64,000 nt of DNA from the NCBI GenBank assembly GCA_944324395.1, contig CALUWC010000003.1:62001-126000 (forward strand), given 5' to 3'. Below are positions 33,306-40,419 of the stretch, piece after piece (position 1 is the first letter of the stretch; every line of letters begins with the position of its first letter). The stretch comes from Candidatus Gastranaerophilales bacterium (lineage in GTDB: Bacteria; Cyanobacteriota; Vampirovibrionia; Gastranaerophilales; Gastranaerophilaceae). The notes beneath the pieces are model-generated. The model did no database searches. It had not been told where the DNA came from and saw only the letters and a list, made by a program, of their open reading frames with translations. The position numbers and the translations under genes were made by a program.

Positions 33306-33548
33306 ATGGCAAGTTTAGTTAATTTTTTATCTAATGTATTTCAATCCCCAAGTATAAATACAACATCTCCTGTTGTACGTCAAATTCAAAGCAATAACCC
33401 ATACAGTAATAATCCGTTTGTAAATTACAATGGGAACAGGTATAATCAGTATTACGCTCAAAATAAACCGGTTAAAGGCGGATATTTTGCTGGGTATTAT
33501 AATGGAAAACAAAATATTGTTGGAAGACGCTTATTTATAGAGGTTTAA
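33306..33548 (+). CDS. 80-residue Asn/Tyr-rich protein of unknown function
   Basis: Reads M-A-S-L-V-N-F-L-S-N-V-F, then a polar stretch rich in Asn, Tyr, Ser and Gln with N-N-P-Y-S-N-N-P-F and Y-Y-A-Q-N-K-P-V-K-G-G-Y. There is no signal peptide, membrane segment or Cys. It has a promoter, an 86-base leader and its own terminator, so it is a real single-gene unit. The NPY/NPF spacing echoes the C-terminal tails of the two glycine-zipper proteins at 49-51 kb. Composition suggests an unstructured protein; the function is unknown. Confidence 0.75.
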   Translation: MASLVNFLSNVFQSPSINTTSPVVRQIQSNNPYSNNPFVNYNGNRYNQYYAQNKPVKGGYFAGYYNGKQNIVGRRLFIEV

Positions 33549-33573
33549 ACTTAAAAGTAATCTAATTATAAAT

Positions 33574-33605
33574 AGAAAAGGCATCTTTATAAAGATGCCT
33601 TTTCT
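33574..33605. terminator. bidirectional terminator
   Basis: A perfect 32-base palindrome (arm AGAAAAGGCATCTTTA) with A/T-rich flanks, between the convergent small protein gene and the prepilin pair. Confidence 0.92.
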
Positions 33606-33626
33606 ATTTATTTAAAGTTTTAGAGT

Positions 33627-34313
33627 TTAGTAGTCCATTACCCAACCATTATTCATAACCAAACCGAAGCAATAGCTATAATTTCCTGCCGTACATTCAG
33701 CTTTGCTTGCATCATTGACTTCAAAAGTTTTGTTTTTAACATCGATAAATCCCGGCTCGGGTATGATGACCCCTCTTTTTGAAATGTAGAAGCTGAAGAA
33801 ATCTCTTCCATATATATTCGGAGCTTCATCTCCATTTAAATCTATCAAAAATTCTCCAATAGAATAATCTTCTTTAGGTGTTCCTGCGTTAATTTTTGTT
33901 CCCGATGCATAGTATCTATACATTACGACTGCTCCATTTTTAAGTTTTACAGAGTCATAAGTTACTCTATATTTATTAGCATTTGATGGGTCATCAATTG
34001 TTTTATAGGCTGTTGTTTTTAGGCAGTCTGTGCTTGCCGCAGCGGTGCAAGATTTGGCTACGTCAAATCCTCCTGCGGTTAGAATGCCTGTAGATTTAAA
34101 GTCTGTAAGTTCTAAATCTTTGGTTTTGTTTGTCAACATCTGATCTACTGCAAGCTGTTGTACTGACCCTACAAAGCTTTTTAATTGTGTTGCATATATT
34201 TTTTTGTTAATGGAATTCATAAGGCTAGGTATAGATAATGCTGCAATTGCACCAACAATGCCGAGTGCCACAAGTAATTCTGTTAACGTAAATGCTTTTT
34301 TATTATTTTTCAT
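33627..34313 (-). CDS. type IV prepilin-like protein, tandem copy 2
   Basis: A 228-residue pilin-like protein. The leader MKNNKKA precedes FTLTE (Ala at -1, Glu +5), followed by a helix ending in A-L-S-I-P. It has four Cys in the globular domain, two of them in 'K-S-C-T-A-A-A-S-T-D-C'. The shared motif D-L-N-G-D-E-A-P-N-x-x-G-x-D is present and the protein ends in 'W-V-M-D-Y'. AAAGGAG precedes the ATG. Only 14 bases separate it from the upstream prepilin gene, so the two form an operon; they are paralogs but far from identical. Confidence 0.88.
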   Translation of the reverse strand: MKNNKKAFTLTELLVALGIVGAIAALSIPSLMNSINKKIYATQLKSFVGSVQQLAVDQMLTNKTKDLELTDFKSTGILTAGGFDVAKSCTAAASTDCLKTTAYKTIDDPSNANKYRVTYDSVKLKNGAVVMYRYYASGTKINAGTPKEDYSIGEFLIDLNGDEAPNIYGRDFFSFYISKRGVIIPEPGFIDVKNKTFEVNDASKAECTAGNYSYCFGLVMNNGWVMDY

Positions 34314-34327
34314 TATTATAAACTCCT

Positions 34328-35029
34328 TTATTCTGCATTTTCTATGTAATTAGGGTCAAAACTTGTTCTTTCAACTAACAAGTAGCAAGCTGCAGGATTT
34401 CCTGCTTTGCAATTAGTTTTTACGGTTGCTATATTGGGTTCTGTTGTTGAATAGTTAATGATACCGTTTGGGAAAGCTCCAAGGTCGCCTGAATGCTGCG
34501 GCTGACTGTTAGCGTCTGCCGGAATACTAGTACCCCAGGATATTTTAAGAGCAAAAAGATCTACTCCGATAATATTTGGAGTGTTTGGACCGTTTGTATC
34601 AACATAAACTGTGGTATAAGCTTTTGCGGAATCATTGTTGGTTGTATTAGATAATCCTACGGCTATTCCGTTTTTTAATAAAGCTGCATACGAAACGTTT
34701 GGTTTTCCTCCGTTTCCTCCGTTAAGAGTTGTGTATTTATCCGCAAAAGTGTCTGTTTTAGATAATTTAGCAACATCAAGTGTTTGTAAAAATGCTTCCG
34801 GATCCGATTTTATATCGGTATTTTCAACAGACTGGGTTCCTTTTGAAATTAGTTCGTTTTGGACAGCATTATTAAGTGTTGATACAGCACTCTGCAGATT
34901 AGACATCATAGCTTTGTTATTCGTATCTTTAATTAAACCGGGTAGAACCAGTATTGCTAAAGTTCCGACAACTGCCAGCGTTACAAGGACTTCCGATAGA
35001 GTGAAACCGTCCTTTTTTATCTTAATCAT
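34328..35029 (-). CDS. type IV prepilin-like protein, tandem copy 1
   Basis: A 233-residue pilin-like protein. The leader MIKIKKDG precedes FTLSE (Gly -1, Glu +5); the hydrophobic helix ends in L-V-L-P. The globular part has a long helix and a Thr/Asn-rich region. The shared motif is D-T-N-G-P-N-T-P-N-x-x-G-x-D, with the first D-x-N-G-x-x-x-P-N spacing conserved. Two Cys lie near the C-terminus ('N-C-K-A-G-N-P-A-A-C'). GAGGAT lies about 8 bases before the ATG. First gene of the two-prepilin operon. Confidence 0.88.
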   Translation of the reverse strand: MIKIKKDGFTLSEVLVTLAVVGTLAILVLPGLIKDTNNKAMMSNLQSAVSTLNNAVQNELISKGTQSVENTDIKSDPEAFLQTLDVAKLSKTDTFADKYTTLNGGNGGKPNVSYAALLKNGIAVGLSNTTNNDSAKAYTTVYVDTNGPNTPNIIGVDLFALKISWGTSIPADANSQPQHSGDLGAFPNGIINYSTTEPNIATVKTNCKAGNPAACYLLVERTSFDPNYIENAE

Positions 35030-35059
35030 AAACCAATCCTCATTATAAGTTATATATCT

Positions 35060-35068
35060 ATTTTAACA
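35060..35068 (-). promoter_or_regulatory. extended -10 promoter of tandem prepilin operon
   Basis: TGTTAAAAT on the minus strand, a variant of the TGTTATAAT element of the other prepilin genes, ~30 bases before the ATG. Confidence 0.45.
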
Positions 35069-35153
35069 TTATTTTGTAAAAAGTTCAATCTTCTTGACGG
35101 AAGATTTTGAGCAGGTTAAAATTTAAGTGTATATAAGGTGAAGGGAGTAGAAA

Positions 35154-35855
35154 ATGACTAATATACAAGTTTCACAAGAAATTCAAGAAAAATGCTGCGT
35201 AAGACGCGGTGTAAAAGGAGTACCTGCTCCGATTCCTCAAGAAGGTGAATGGACAAAGTGTAAAGAAATAAAAGATATTTCTGGTCTTACACATGGCTGC
35301 GGATGCTGTGCACCTCAGCAAGGTACTTGTAAATTAACTTTAAACGTAAAAGATGGTGTAATTCAGGAAGCTCTGGTTGAAACTATCGGCTGTTCAGGAA
35401 TGACTCATTCAGCTGCTATGGCAGGTGAAATCCTTCCGGGAAAAACTATTTTGGAAGCATTAAATACAGACCTTGTTTGTGATGCTATCAACGTTGCAAT
35501 GAGAGAGTTGTTCTTGCAAATTGTGTACGGCAGAACTCAAACTGCATTCTCTGAAAACGGATTACCTGTTGGTGCAGGTCTTGAAGATTTGGGCAAGGGA
35601 CTTTGCTCTATGTGCGGTACAATTCATTCAACCAAGCAAAAAGGAGTAAGATATCTTTCTTTAACTGAAGGTTATATCCTTGAATTAGGTTTGGACAAGA
35701 ATGACGAAGTTATCGGTTATAAATTTGTAAATCTCGGTAAAGTTATGGACGCTATCAAATCAGGAGTTGATCCAAAAGAAGCTTACGAAAAGAATATCGG
35801 TACTTACGGCAGATTCTCCGAAGCTGTTAAAACTATCGACCCTCGTAAAGAATAG
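35154..35855 (+). CDS. IscU/NifU-like iron-sulfur cluster scaffold protein
   Basis: A 233-residue Cys-rich cytoplasmic protein. Notable Cys are C-C at residues 14-15, Cys36, the cluster G-C-G-C-C near 48-52, C58, 'I-G-C-S-G-M-T-H-S' (which resembles the G-C-A-I-S of IscU/NifU) and 'C-S-M-C-G' near 160. In Firmicutes and related gut bacteria such proteins are annotated as Fe-S cluster assembly scaffold and lie next to a 'GGGtGRT protein', as here. No cysteine desulfurase is adjacent, so the sulfur source and client are unknown. AGGGAG precedes the ATG. Confidence 0.75.
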   Translation: MTNIQVSQEIQEKCCVRRGVKGVPAPIPQEGEWTKCKEIKDISGLTHGCGCCAPQQGTCKLTLNVKDGVIQEALVETIGCSGMTHSAAMAGEILPGKTILEALNTDLVCDAINVAMRELFLQIVYGRTQTAFSENGLPVGAGLEDLGKGLCSMCGTIHSTKQKGVRYLSLTEGYILELGLDKNDEVIGYKFVNLGKVMDAIKSGVDPKEAYEKNIGTYGRFSEAVKTIDPRKE

Positions 35856-35975
35856 ACGGGGACTAAGGGGTAAATATTGAAAAATATTTCCTGATAATTG
35901 ATAAGTCAGGCTAAATTTCAGAGTTACTATCCCTATTATGTATTATTGTTAATAAAAATAGAAGGAAAATAAATT

Positions 35976-36977
35976 ATGGTGAATTTTGAAGGAAAAGATA
36001 GACGTGAAGCTACTTTGAAAAAAGTTTTACCCGAATACGGTTTTAAAAACTTGGAAGAAGCTCGTGATTTATGTTTATCAAAAGGAATTGATGTTGATGC
36101 AATTGTAAAAGGGATTCAGCCGATTGCATTTGACAATGCTTCTTGGGCTTACACTTTAGGTTGTGCCATTGCTATTAAAAAAGGCATTAAAAATGCAGCA
36201 GACGCAGCTGAAGCTATCGGACTCGGTTTACAAGCTTTTGCAGTGCCGGGTTCTGTAGGTGATACAAGAAAAGTGGGTATTGGTCATGGTAATTTAGGTG
36301 CTATGCTTTTAAGAGAAGAAACTAAATGTTTCTGTTTCTTAGCTGGTCATGAATCTTTTGCAGCTGCTGAAGGTGCTATCGGTATCGCAAGAAATGCTAA
36401 CAAAGTTAGAAAAGAACCTCTAAGAGTTATCTTGAACGGTTTAGGTAAAGATGCAGCTTATATTATTTCAAGAATCAATGGTTTTACATCTGTTGAAACT
36501 GAATACAATTATAAAACCGGCGAATTAAAAGTTGTAAAAGAACAGGCATTTTCAGACGGTGAAAGAGCTAAAGTTAAATGCTACGGTGCTGATGATGTAT
36601 CTGAAGGTGTTGCAATTATGATTAAAGAAGGTGTTGATGTTTCTATTACAGGTAACTCAACTAACCCGACACGTTTCCAACACCCTGTAGCAGGTACTTA
36701 TAAAAAATGGTGCTGGGAAAACGGAAGAAAATACTTCTCAGTAGCATCAGGCGGCGGTACAGGCAGAACTCTTCACCCTGATAACGTAGCTGCAGGTCCT
36801 GCTTCTTACGGCATGACTGATACTATGGGCAGAATGCATGGTGATGCTCAATTTGCAGGTTCTTCTTCTGTTCCTGCTCACGTTGAAATGATGGGTGTTA
36901 TCGGTATGGGTAATAACCCGATGGTTGGTGCTACTGTAGCATGTGCTGTTGCAGTTGCTGAAGCTATGAATAAATAA
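35976..36977 (+). CDS. GGGtGRT-family protein
   Basis: A 333-residue cytoplasmic protein named after its motif, here A-S-G-G-G-T-G-R-T-L-H-P-D-N near residue 265. It is followed by 'A-G-P-A-S-Y-G-M-T-D-T-M-G-R-M-H-G-D-A-Q'. The family is widespread in anaerobes but has no known biochemical function. Gly-rich loops ('G-I-G-H-G-N-L-G-A-M-L') and conserved His/Asp/Arg suggest a nucleotide or phosphate-binding enzyme; that is inference. It lies 120 bases downstream of the Fe-S scaffold-like gene, and this pairing recurs in other genomes as far as I recall. AAGGAAAAT precedes the ATG. It ends at a long hairpin terminator. Confidence 0.88.
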   Translation: MVNFEGKDRREATLKKVLPEYGFKNLEEARDLCLSKGIDVDAIVKGIQPIAFDNASWAYTLGCAIAIKKGIKNAADAAEAIGLGLQAFAVPGSVGDTRKVGIGHGNLGAMLLREETKCFCFLAGHESFAAAEGAIGIARNANKVRKEPLRVILNGLGKDAAYIISRINGFTSVETEYNYKTGELKVVKEQAFSDGERAKVKCYGADDVSEGVAIMIKEGVDVSITGNSTNPTRFQHPVAGTYKKWCWENGRKYFSVASGGGTGRTLHPDNVAAGPASYGMTDTMGRMHGDAQFAGSSSVPAHVEMMGVIGMGNNPMVGATVACAVAVAEAMNK

Positions 36978-36998
36978 TTATATCTTATATAGTTAGTT

Positions 36999-37053
36999 AA
37001 GAATCCGGTTTTTCAAATTCGGCATGTCCGAAAGTAAAAATCGGATTCTTTTG
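36999..37053 (+). terminator. two-stem terminator after GGGtGRT gene
   Basis: Outer stem AAGAATCCG / CGGATTCTT encloses an inner stem TTCGG / CCGAA; the tail is TTGTTAAG. The U-tract is poor but the stem is strong. Confidence 0.65.
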
Positions 37054-37274
37054 TTAAGAAAAAATTTAAATTTTGCATGCTTTTTATACAATAAGTATAT
37101 ATCTAAAATATACGCTATAGCTGTCTTTAAGAATTATTAACAATATTTAAATAAAAAAGGCAATTATTTAAGATAAAAAACGTTTATATATATGTAAGGG
37201 AAATAAATCATTAGAATGAAAGAATAAAGTCTGTCTAACGATTGTAAATATAATAAGGATATTTAAAAAGTTTT

Positions 37275-37478
37275 TTATACTCTCTCTCTCTTAATATCCT
37301 CGTGTTTATTTAATGTTGCCATAATCTGGCAACTTTTTTTTGCTGTGGGGGTAAATGATGCTTCCGGTTGTAACACTAATTGCTCCAGTATTTTAATATA
37401 AGGTAAATGATATTTCCTAATAAGTGATGCAACTGATAGTATAACAGCATTTGCATAATAAAAAGGCCGGGTGCACAC
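37275..37478 (-). CDS. weak 67-codon ORF in gene-poor stretch
   Basis: Starts at a GTG (M-C-T-R-P-F-Y-Y-A-N-A-V-I-L-S-V-A-S) with GGAG 4 bases upstream and ends at the GAGAGAGTATAA run. Composition is fairly protein-like (I-L-E-Q-L-V-L-Q-P-E-A) but there is no family, no promoter assignment, and part of it crosses a hairpin that could equally be a plus-strand terminator. Kept only as a candidate. Confidence 0.25.
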   Translation of the reverse strand: MCTRPFYYANAVILSVASLIRKYHLPYIKILEQLVLQPEASFTPTAKKSCQIMATLNKHEDIKRERV

Positions 37479-37528
37479 ATTGCTCCGGCATTTATTATAT
37501 ACTCTCTTTTCTTCTTATTATTGATAGG

Positions 37529-37684
37529 TTATTTAACTACGGCTATGTTAGCCTTGATACCTGCATCTGAATTTATCATTGCAGCATTTGAATATGCCAT
37601 CATGCGGCGTTTCTTTGCTCCTCTTAATATTAATTCAACACTTTCGCATCTGTTATTTGATGGTGTTGTTATTTTCTTTAGCAT
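37529..37684 (-). CDS. 51-codon candidate small basic protein
   Basis: Reads M-L-K-K-I-T-T-P-S-N-N-R-C-E-S-V-E-L-I, then R-G-A-K-K-R-R-M-M-A and a C-terminal N-I-A-V-V-K. GGAG lies about 12 bases before the ATG. Codon choice (TTA, AAA, AAT, GCA) matches real genes in the window. The central K-K-R-R-M-M patch would suit nucleic-acid binding, but that is speculation. The plus-strand frame over the same bases is an antisense shadow. Confidence 0.4.
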   Translation of the reverse strand: MLKKITTPSNNRCESVELILRGAKKRRMMAYSNAAMINSDAGIKANIAVVK

Positions 37685-37835
37685 AAATCTTTTACTCCAT
37701 AGATTACTGATTGATTACATATTAAATATCGACACACTATCTCCTAATCTTTAATTAAAAAGTTAAAATATTAACAAATATTAATAATAATTTTATTTCA
37801 TATCTGTATAGTATGACTTACTGCCAAAATAAATG

Positions 37836-37841
37836 TAAAAT
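37836..37841 (+). promoter_or_regulatory. -10 element of leaderless gene at 37848
   Basis: TAAAAT ending 6 bases before the ATG at 37848; predicted +1 is the A of ATG. No Shine-Dalgarno sequence. Confidence 0.5.
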
Positions 37842-37847
37842 TATAAA

Positions 37848-38657
37848 ATGGAACAAGTTTTTAGTTATACTACAACAGCACAGATTGATGCCAGATTATA
37901 CAGAGATATTCTTGAGCACGAAGATAAAATCGAAAAAATCTGCATAATAGTATTTTTGATACTAATATTTCTTTTTCGGGGGTGGATTGGATATTGGCTG
38001 AAATTTGGAATGGCAATTCCGAGCAAAGTTGATAATGCTCCGATAAATACTTCTATTGACCCTATTCAGATTGACTATACAATAGATGAACAGAAAAAGA
38101 AAACTTTTATATATACTTCGCTAATTAACGGACATAAGATTAAAGTAATTCCGCAGGCACATTACAACTTAGCCGGATTAACGGTTGCATATAATTATAC
38201 ATTTATTTTTATAAGCGGATTTTTTGACAGTGCAGCCCTTTATGATTTGGGTTCTGCCTGGGGAAAGCTCGGAGAAAAAGAGTTTTATGATAAATACTTT
38301 AAAAGTTACAGTGCCAAAACCGAAGCAACTGGCTCAAGAATTTTATGGACAGAATTCAAAGTTAGAAATGCTCCGGTGACAAAGGATTATGCCACATCTC
38401 ACTGGGCTCATTCTCATCTTGTTCCTGCAAACAGAAATATTATGGCAGCTCTTTTAAAAATCAGAAAATGGGATAAAGTCCAGTTAGAAGGCGAACTTAT
38501 TGATATGGAATACAAAACACCAAAAGGCAGGCTTCTGGAATATAAAACAAGTTTGTCAAGGACTGATTCAGGCGGAGCGTACGCAGGCAGGGGATATGGT
38601 TCATGCGAGACTATTTATGTTACAAGAGTTAAAATTGGAAATTTAATATATGAATAA
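37848..38657 (+). CDS. membrane-anchored protein of unknown function
   Basis: A 269-residue protein. One hydrophobic helix at about 31-48 (I-C-I-I-V-F-L-I-L-I-F-L-F) follows a charged N-terminus. The soluble C-terminal half has 'S-H-W-A-H-S-H-L-V-P-A-N-R-N-I', then 'K-V-Q-L-E-G-E-L-I-D', then 'T-S-L-S-R-T-D-S-G-G-A' and 'C-E-T-I-Y-V-T'. This order (N-x-H-L-I-P-A, L-x-G-x-L, S-S-L-x-R-x-D-x-G-x-G-A-C-E) recurs in uncharacterised proteins of many Proteobacteria; I recall the pattern but know no function. It probably sits in the inner membrane with the conserved domain in the periplasm. It is back-to-back with rnhB: the two stop codons abut. Confidence 0.8.
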   Translation: MEQVFSYTTTAQIDARLYRDILEHEDKIEKICIIVFLILIFLFRGWIGYWLKFGMAIPSKVDNAPINTSIDPIQIDYTIDEQKKKTFIYTSLINGHKIKVIPQAHYNLAGLTVAYNYTFIFISGFFDSAALYDLGSAWGKLGEKEFYDKYFKSYSAKTEATGSRILWTEFKVRNAPVTKDYATSHWAHSHLVPANRNIMAALLKIRKWDKVQLEGELIDMEYKTPKGRLLEYKTSLSRTDSGGAYAGRGYGSCETIYVTRVKIGNLIYE

Positions 38658-39290
38658 TTAAAAAAGGCTTAATTGTTTTTCAAAATGTTTTCTTAGAAAA
38701 GATGGTCTGTGATATTTAGATAATCCGTATTCATCAATAGCTTTCAAATGCTCGGGAGTCAGATAGCCGGCATTTCTGTTCCAGCCATACTGCGGATATT
38801 TTGAAGCTAATTTATCCATATACCAATCTCTTTCGACTTTTGCCAAAACGCTTGCAGCAGCAATTGATGCGGATTTCCCATCCCCTTTAATTACAAATTT
38901 TTGAGGATAACTGTAATTTTTTATCAATTTATTACCATCAACCAGAGTTATAAAATTTTTCAAACCGGCATGATTAATAACCTCTTCGCAAGCTAATTTC
39001 ATTGCTTTTAAAGATGCATTTAAGATATTAATTTTTTCTATTTCTTCAACTTCAATACATACAACTGAATTTACTGAATTGTTTTTTATAATGTTGTAGA
39101 GTTTTTCTCTTGCAGAACGGGAAAGTTTTTTTGAATCATTCAATTTTGATAAATCTTCTTTTAATCCGGCAGAAACTTCCGGAAAATGCACAGATGCCGC
39201 AAAAACACCGCCTGCGGCCGGGCCTCTCCCTGCTTCATCTGTTCCTGCGACACACCCGAAATTTCTATCAAATTCAAATAAACAATCCAT
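38658..39290 (-). CDS. rnhB: ribonuclease HII
   Basis: RNase HII removes single ribonucleotides and RNA-DNA hybrids from DNA. About 210 residues from the ATG at 39290 (M-D-C-L-F-E-F-D); the frame stays open to 39332 but that part overlaps the promoter. The active-site start 'G-T-D-E-A-G-R-G' supplies Asp and Glu. A second Asp ('L-V-D-G-N') and a third near 'A-K-V-E-R-D' complete the D-E-D-D set, and 'G-W-x-x-N-A-G-Y' is the family hallmark. The -10 box puts the transcript start one base before the ATG, so it is essentially leaderless. Confidence 0.95.
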   Translation of the reverse strand: MDCLFEFDRNFGCVAGTDEAGRGPAAGGVFAASVHFPEVSAGLKEDLSKLNDSKKLSRSAREKLYNIIKNNSVNSVVCIEVEEIEKINILNASLKAMKLACEEVINHAGLKNFITLVDGNKLIKNYSYPQKFVIKGDGKSASIAAASVLAKVERDWYMDKLASKYPQYGWNRNAGYLTPEHLKAIDEYGLSKYHRPSFLRKHFEKQLSLF

Positions 39291-39297
39291 AGATGAT

Positions 39298-39306
39298 ATT
39301 ATAGCA
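39298..39306 (-). promoter_or_regulatory. extended -10 promoter of leaderless rnhB
   Basis: TGCTATAAT on the minus strand; the hexamer ends 7 bases before the ATG at 39290, so the predicted leader is 0-1 base. Confidence 0.6.
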
Positions 39307-39342
39307 TATATATAGCAAAAAGTATTATTCAAGATTTCCGGG

Positions 39343-39485
39343 ACTTATGTGGCACATTCCTCCAAAATTTTTCGAAACAGCGTCATACTGAGCGTTAGCG
39401 AAGTATCTAAGTAAAATAATTCTTCGGACTTTAGTCCTCAGAATGACGGGATTTTATAGTATCAGCGGAATTTGCTGCATAAGTC
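39343..39485. mobile_element. MITE-like element, copy 2
   Basis: A 143-base element matching the copy at 6965-7106 along its whole length. Ends are ACTTATGTGGCACATTCC and, inverted, GGAATTTGCTGCATAAGT (16 of 18 pair). The internal GTCATACTGAGCGTTAGCGA block is identical, and the TCTTCGGACTTTAGTCC hairpin region is similar but diverged. It lies between the divergent rnhB and mlaE-like genes. Non-coding; any transposase would have to act in trans. Confidence 0.85.
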
Positions 39486-39575
39486 CAAAAATTCTTGACA
39501 ACAATTTGAATAATGGAACAGGCAGCTTTGTTCAAAGAATGACTATTTAAACTTTGTGCCAATATTTGCTCGTTG

Positions 39576-39584
39576 TGGTATAAT
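39576..39584 (+). promoter_or_regulatory. extended -10 promoter of leaderless mlaE-like gene
   Basis: TGGTATAAT within TGTGGTATAAT; the hexamer ends 6 bases before the ATG at 39591, so +1 is predicted at the A of ATG. Confidence 0.65.
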
Positions 39585-39590
39585 CTTCTT

Positions 39591-40400
39591 ATGATAACTT
39601 TGCAAAAATATTTAAGACAATCTGCTACATATAAAGTATTTTCGCAATTCTTTATTACTTTTGCTGATTTTTTAGATACTTTAGGGCATATTGCACAGTT
39701 AGGTTTTCATGTTTTAAAATGCATATTGAGAGGTGAAATTGAAATAAAAGAACTGATAGCTCAGTGTGACAGGTTTGGTGTCAGTTCTTTACCTATAACG
39801 TTATCAATTGTGGGAATGACTTCTATAATTGTTGCTTCTCAAGTTGCTCATGAAATGGTTAAGCAGGGCGGAGGTAATTTTGTAGGGTTATTGATGACAA
39901 TATTGATAGTTCGTGAAGTCGGAGCTATCATGTCTGGGTTTGCAATAACATCAATGATAGGTTCATCTTTAGCTTCTGAACTAGCAACAATGAGAGTCAC
40001 CGAACAGGTTGATGCAATAGATGTATTAGGGGTTGATTCTGTCAGATATTTATTTGTACCAAGAGTATTGTCAGGTGCGATAATGATGCCGTTCGTTGTT
40101 ATACTTGCATCTGTAGTCGGGGTATTATTAGGTGCTGTTACATCTGATATGTTTGCAGGTTTAACATATAGAGCGTATTTTGATTCTGCCTGGCTTGGTT
40201 TGTATATGAAAGATTTGGGTGTTTGTATTTTAAAGGCTGTTGTTTTTGGAGCTACAATATCTTTGATTAGTTGTACCTGCGGGTATTATGCATCAGGTGG
40301 AGCAAAAGGTGTTGGTATTGCGACAACGAAGGCTGTTGTCTGGTCATTTATTGCAATAGTTGTCTGGGACATGATTTTTGCAATTTTATTTTTCTTTTAA
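39591..40400 (+). CDS. MlaE-family ABC transporter permease
   Basis: About 269 residues. I place the start at the ATG at 39591 (M-I-T-L-Q-K-Y-L); the frame extends to a TTG at 39573 but that would overlap the promoter hexamer. It is a polytopic permease with the conserved MlaE core: 'F-G-V-S-S-L-P-I-T-L', 'I-V-R-E-V-G-A-I-M', 'M-I-G-S-S-L-A-S-E-L-A-T-M-R-V-T-E-Q-V-D-A', and the C-terminal helices. Relatives (MlaE, chloroplast TGD1) move phospholipids between membranes. It is followed by its ATPase. The MCE-domain substrate-binding subunit (MlaD) is missing from this locus. Confidence 0.93.
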   Translation: MITLQKYLRQSATYKVFSQFFITFADFLDTLGHIAQLGFHVLKCILRGEIEIKELIAQCDRFGVSSLPITLSIVGMTSIIVASQVAHEMVKQGGGNFVGLLMTILIVREVGAIMSGFAITSMIGSSLASELATMRVTEQVDAIDVLGVDSVRYLFVPRVLSGAIMMPFVVILASVVGVLLGAVTSDMFAGLTYRAYFDSAWLGLYMKDLGVCILKAVVFGATISLISCTCGYYASGGAKGVGIATTKAVVWSFIAIVVWDMIFAILFFF

Positions 40401-40419
40401 TTTGTGTAAGGGTATAGTT

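Larger units (their letters stand above)
37054..37847. other. gene-poor stretch with two weak small ORFs
   Basis: About 800 bases with no gene I can name. It contains AT-rich spacer (37060-37260), a weak 67-codon minus-strand ORF, a weak 51-codon minus-strand ORF and the promoter of the next gene. TACTCTCTC-type pyrimidine runs (minus-strand GAGAGAGTATA) occur near 37278 and again near 37500. A GTTGCCATAATCTGGCAAC imperfect hairpin followed by T8 lies at 37314-37340. Confidence 0.6.

Noticed and set aside
37521-37754. 77-codon plus-strand ORF in the gene-poor stretch
   Set aside because: No Shine-Dalgarno sequence; it looks like the antisense shadow of the minus-strand 51-codon candidate.
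39573-39590. TTG start of the MlaE-like gene at 39573
   Set aside because: These six codons contain the TATAAT -10 hexamer itself; the ATG at 39591 fits both the promoter spacing and the family N-terminus.
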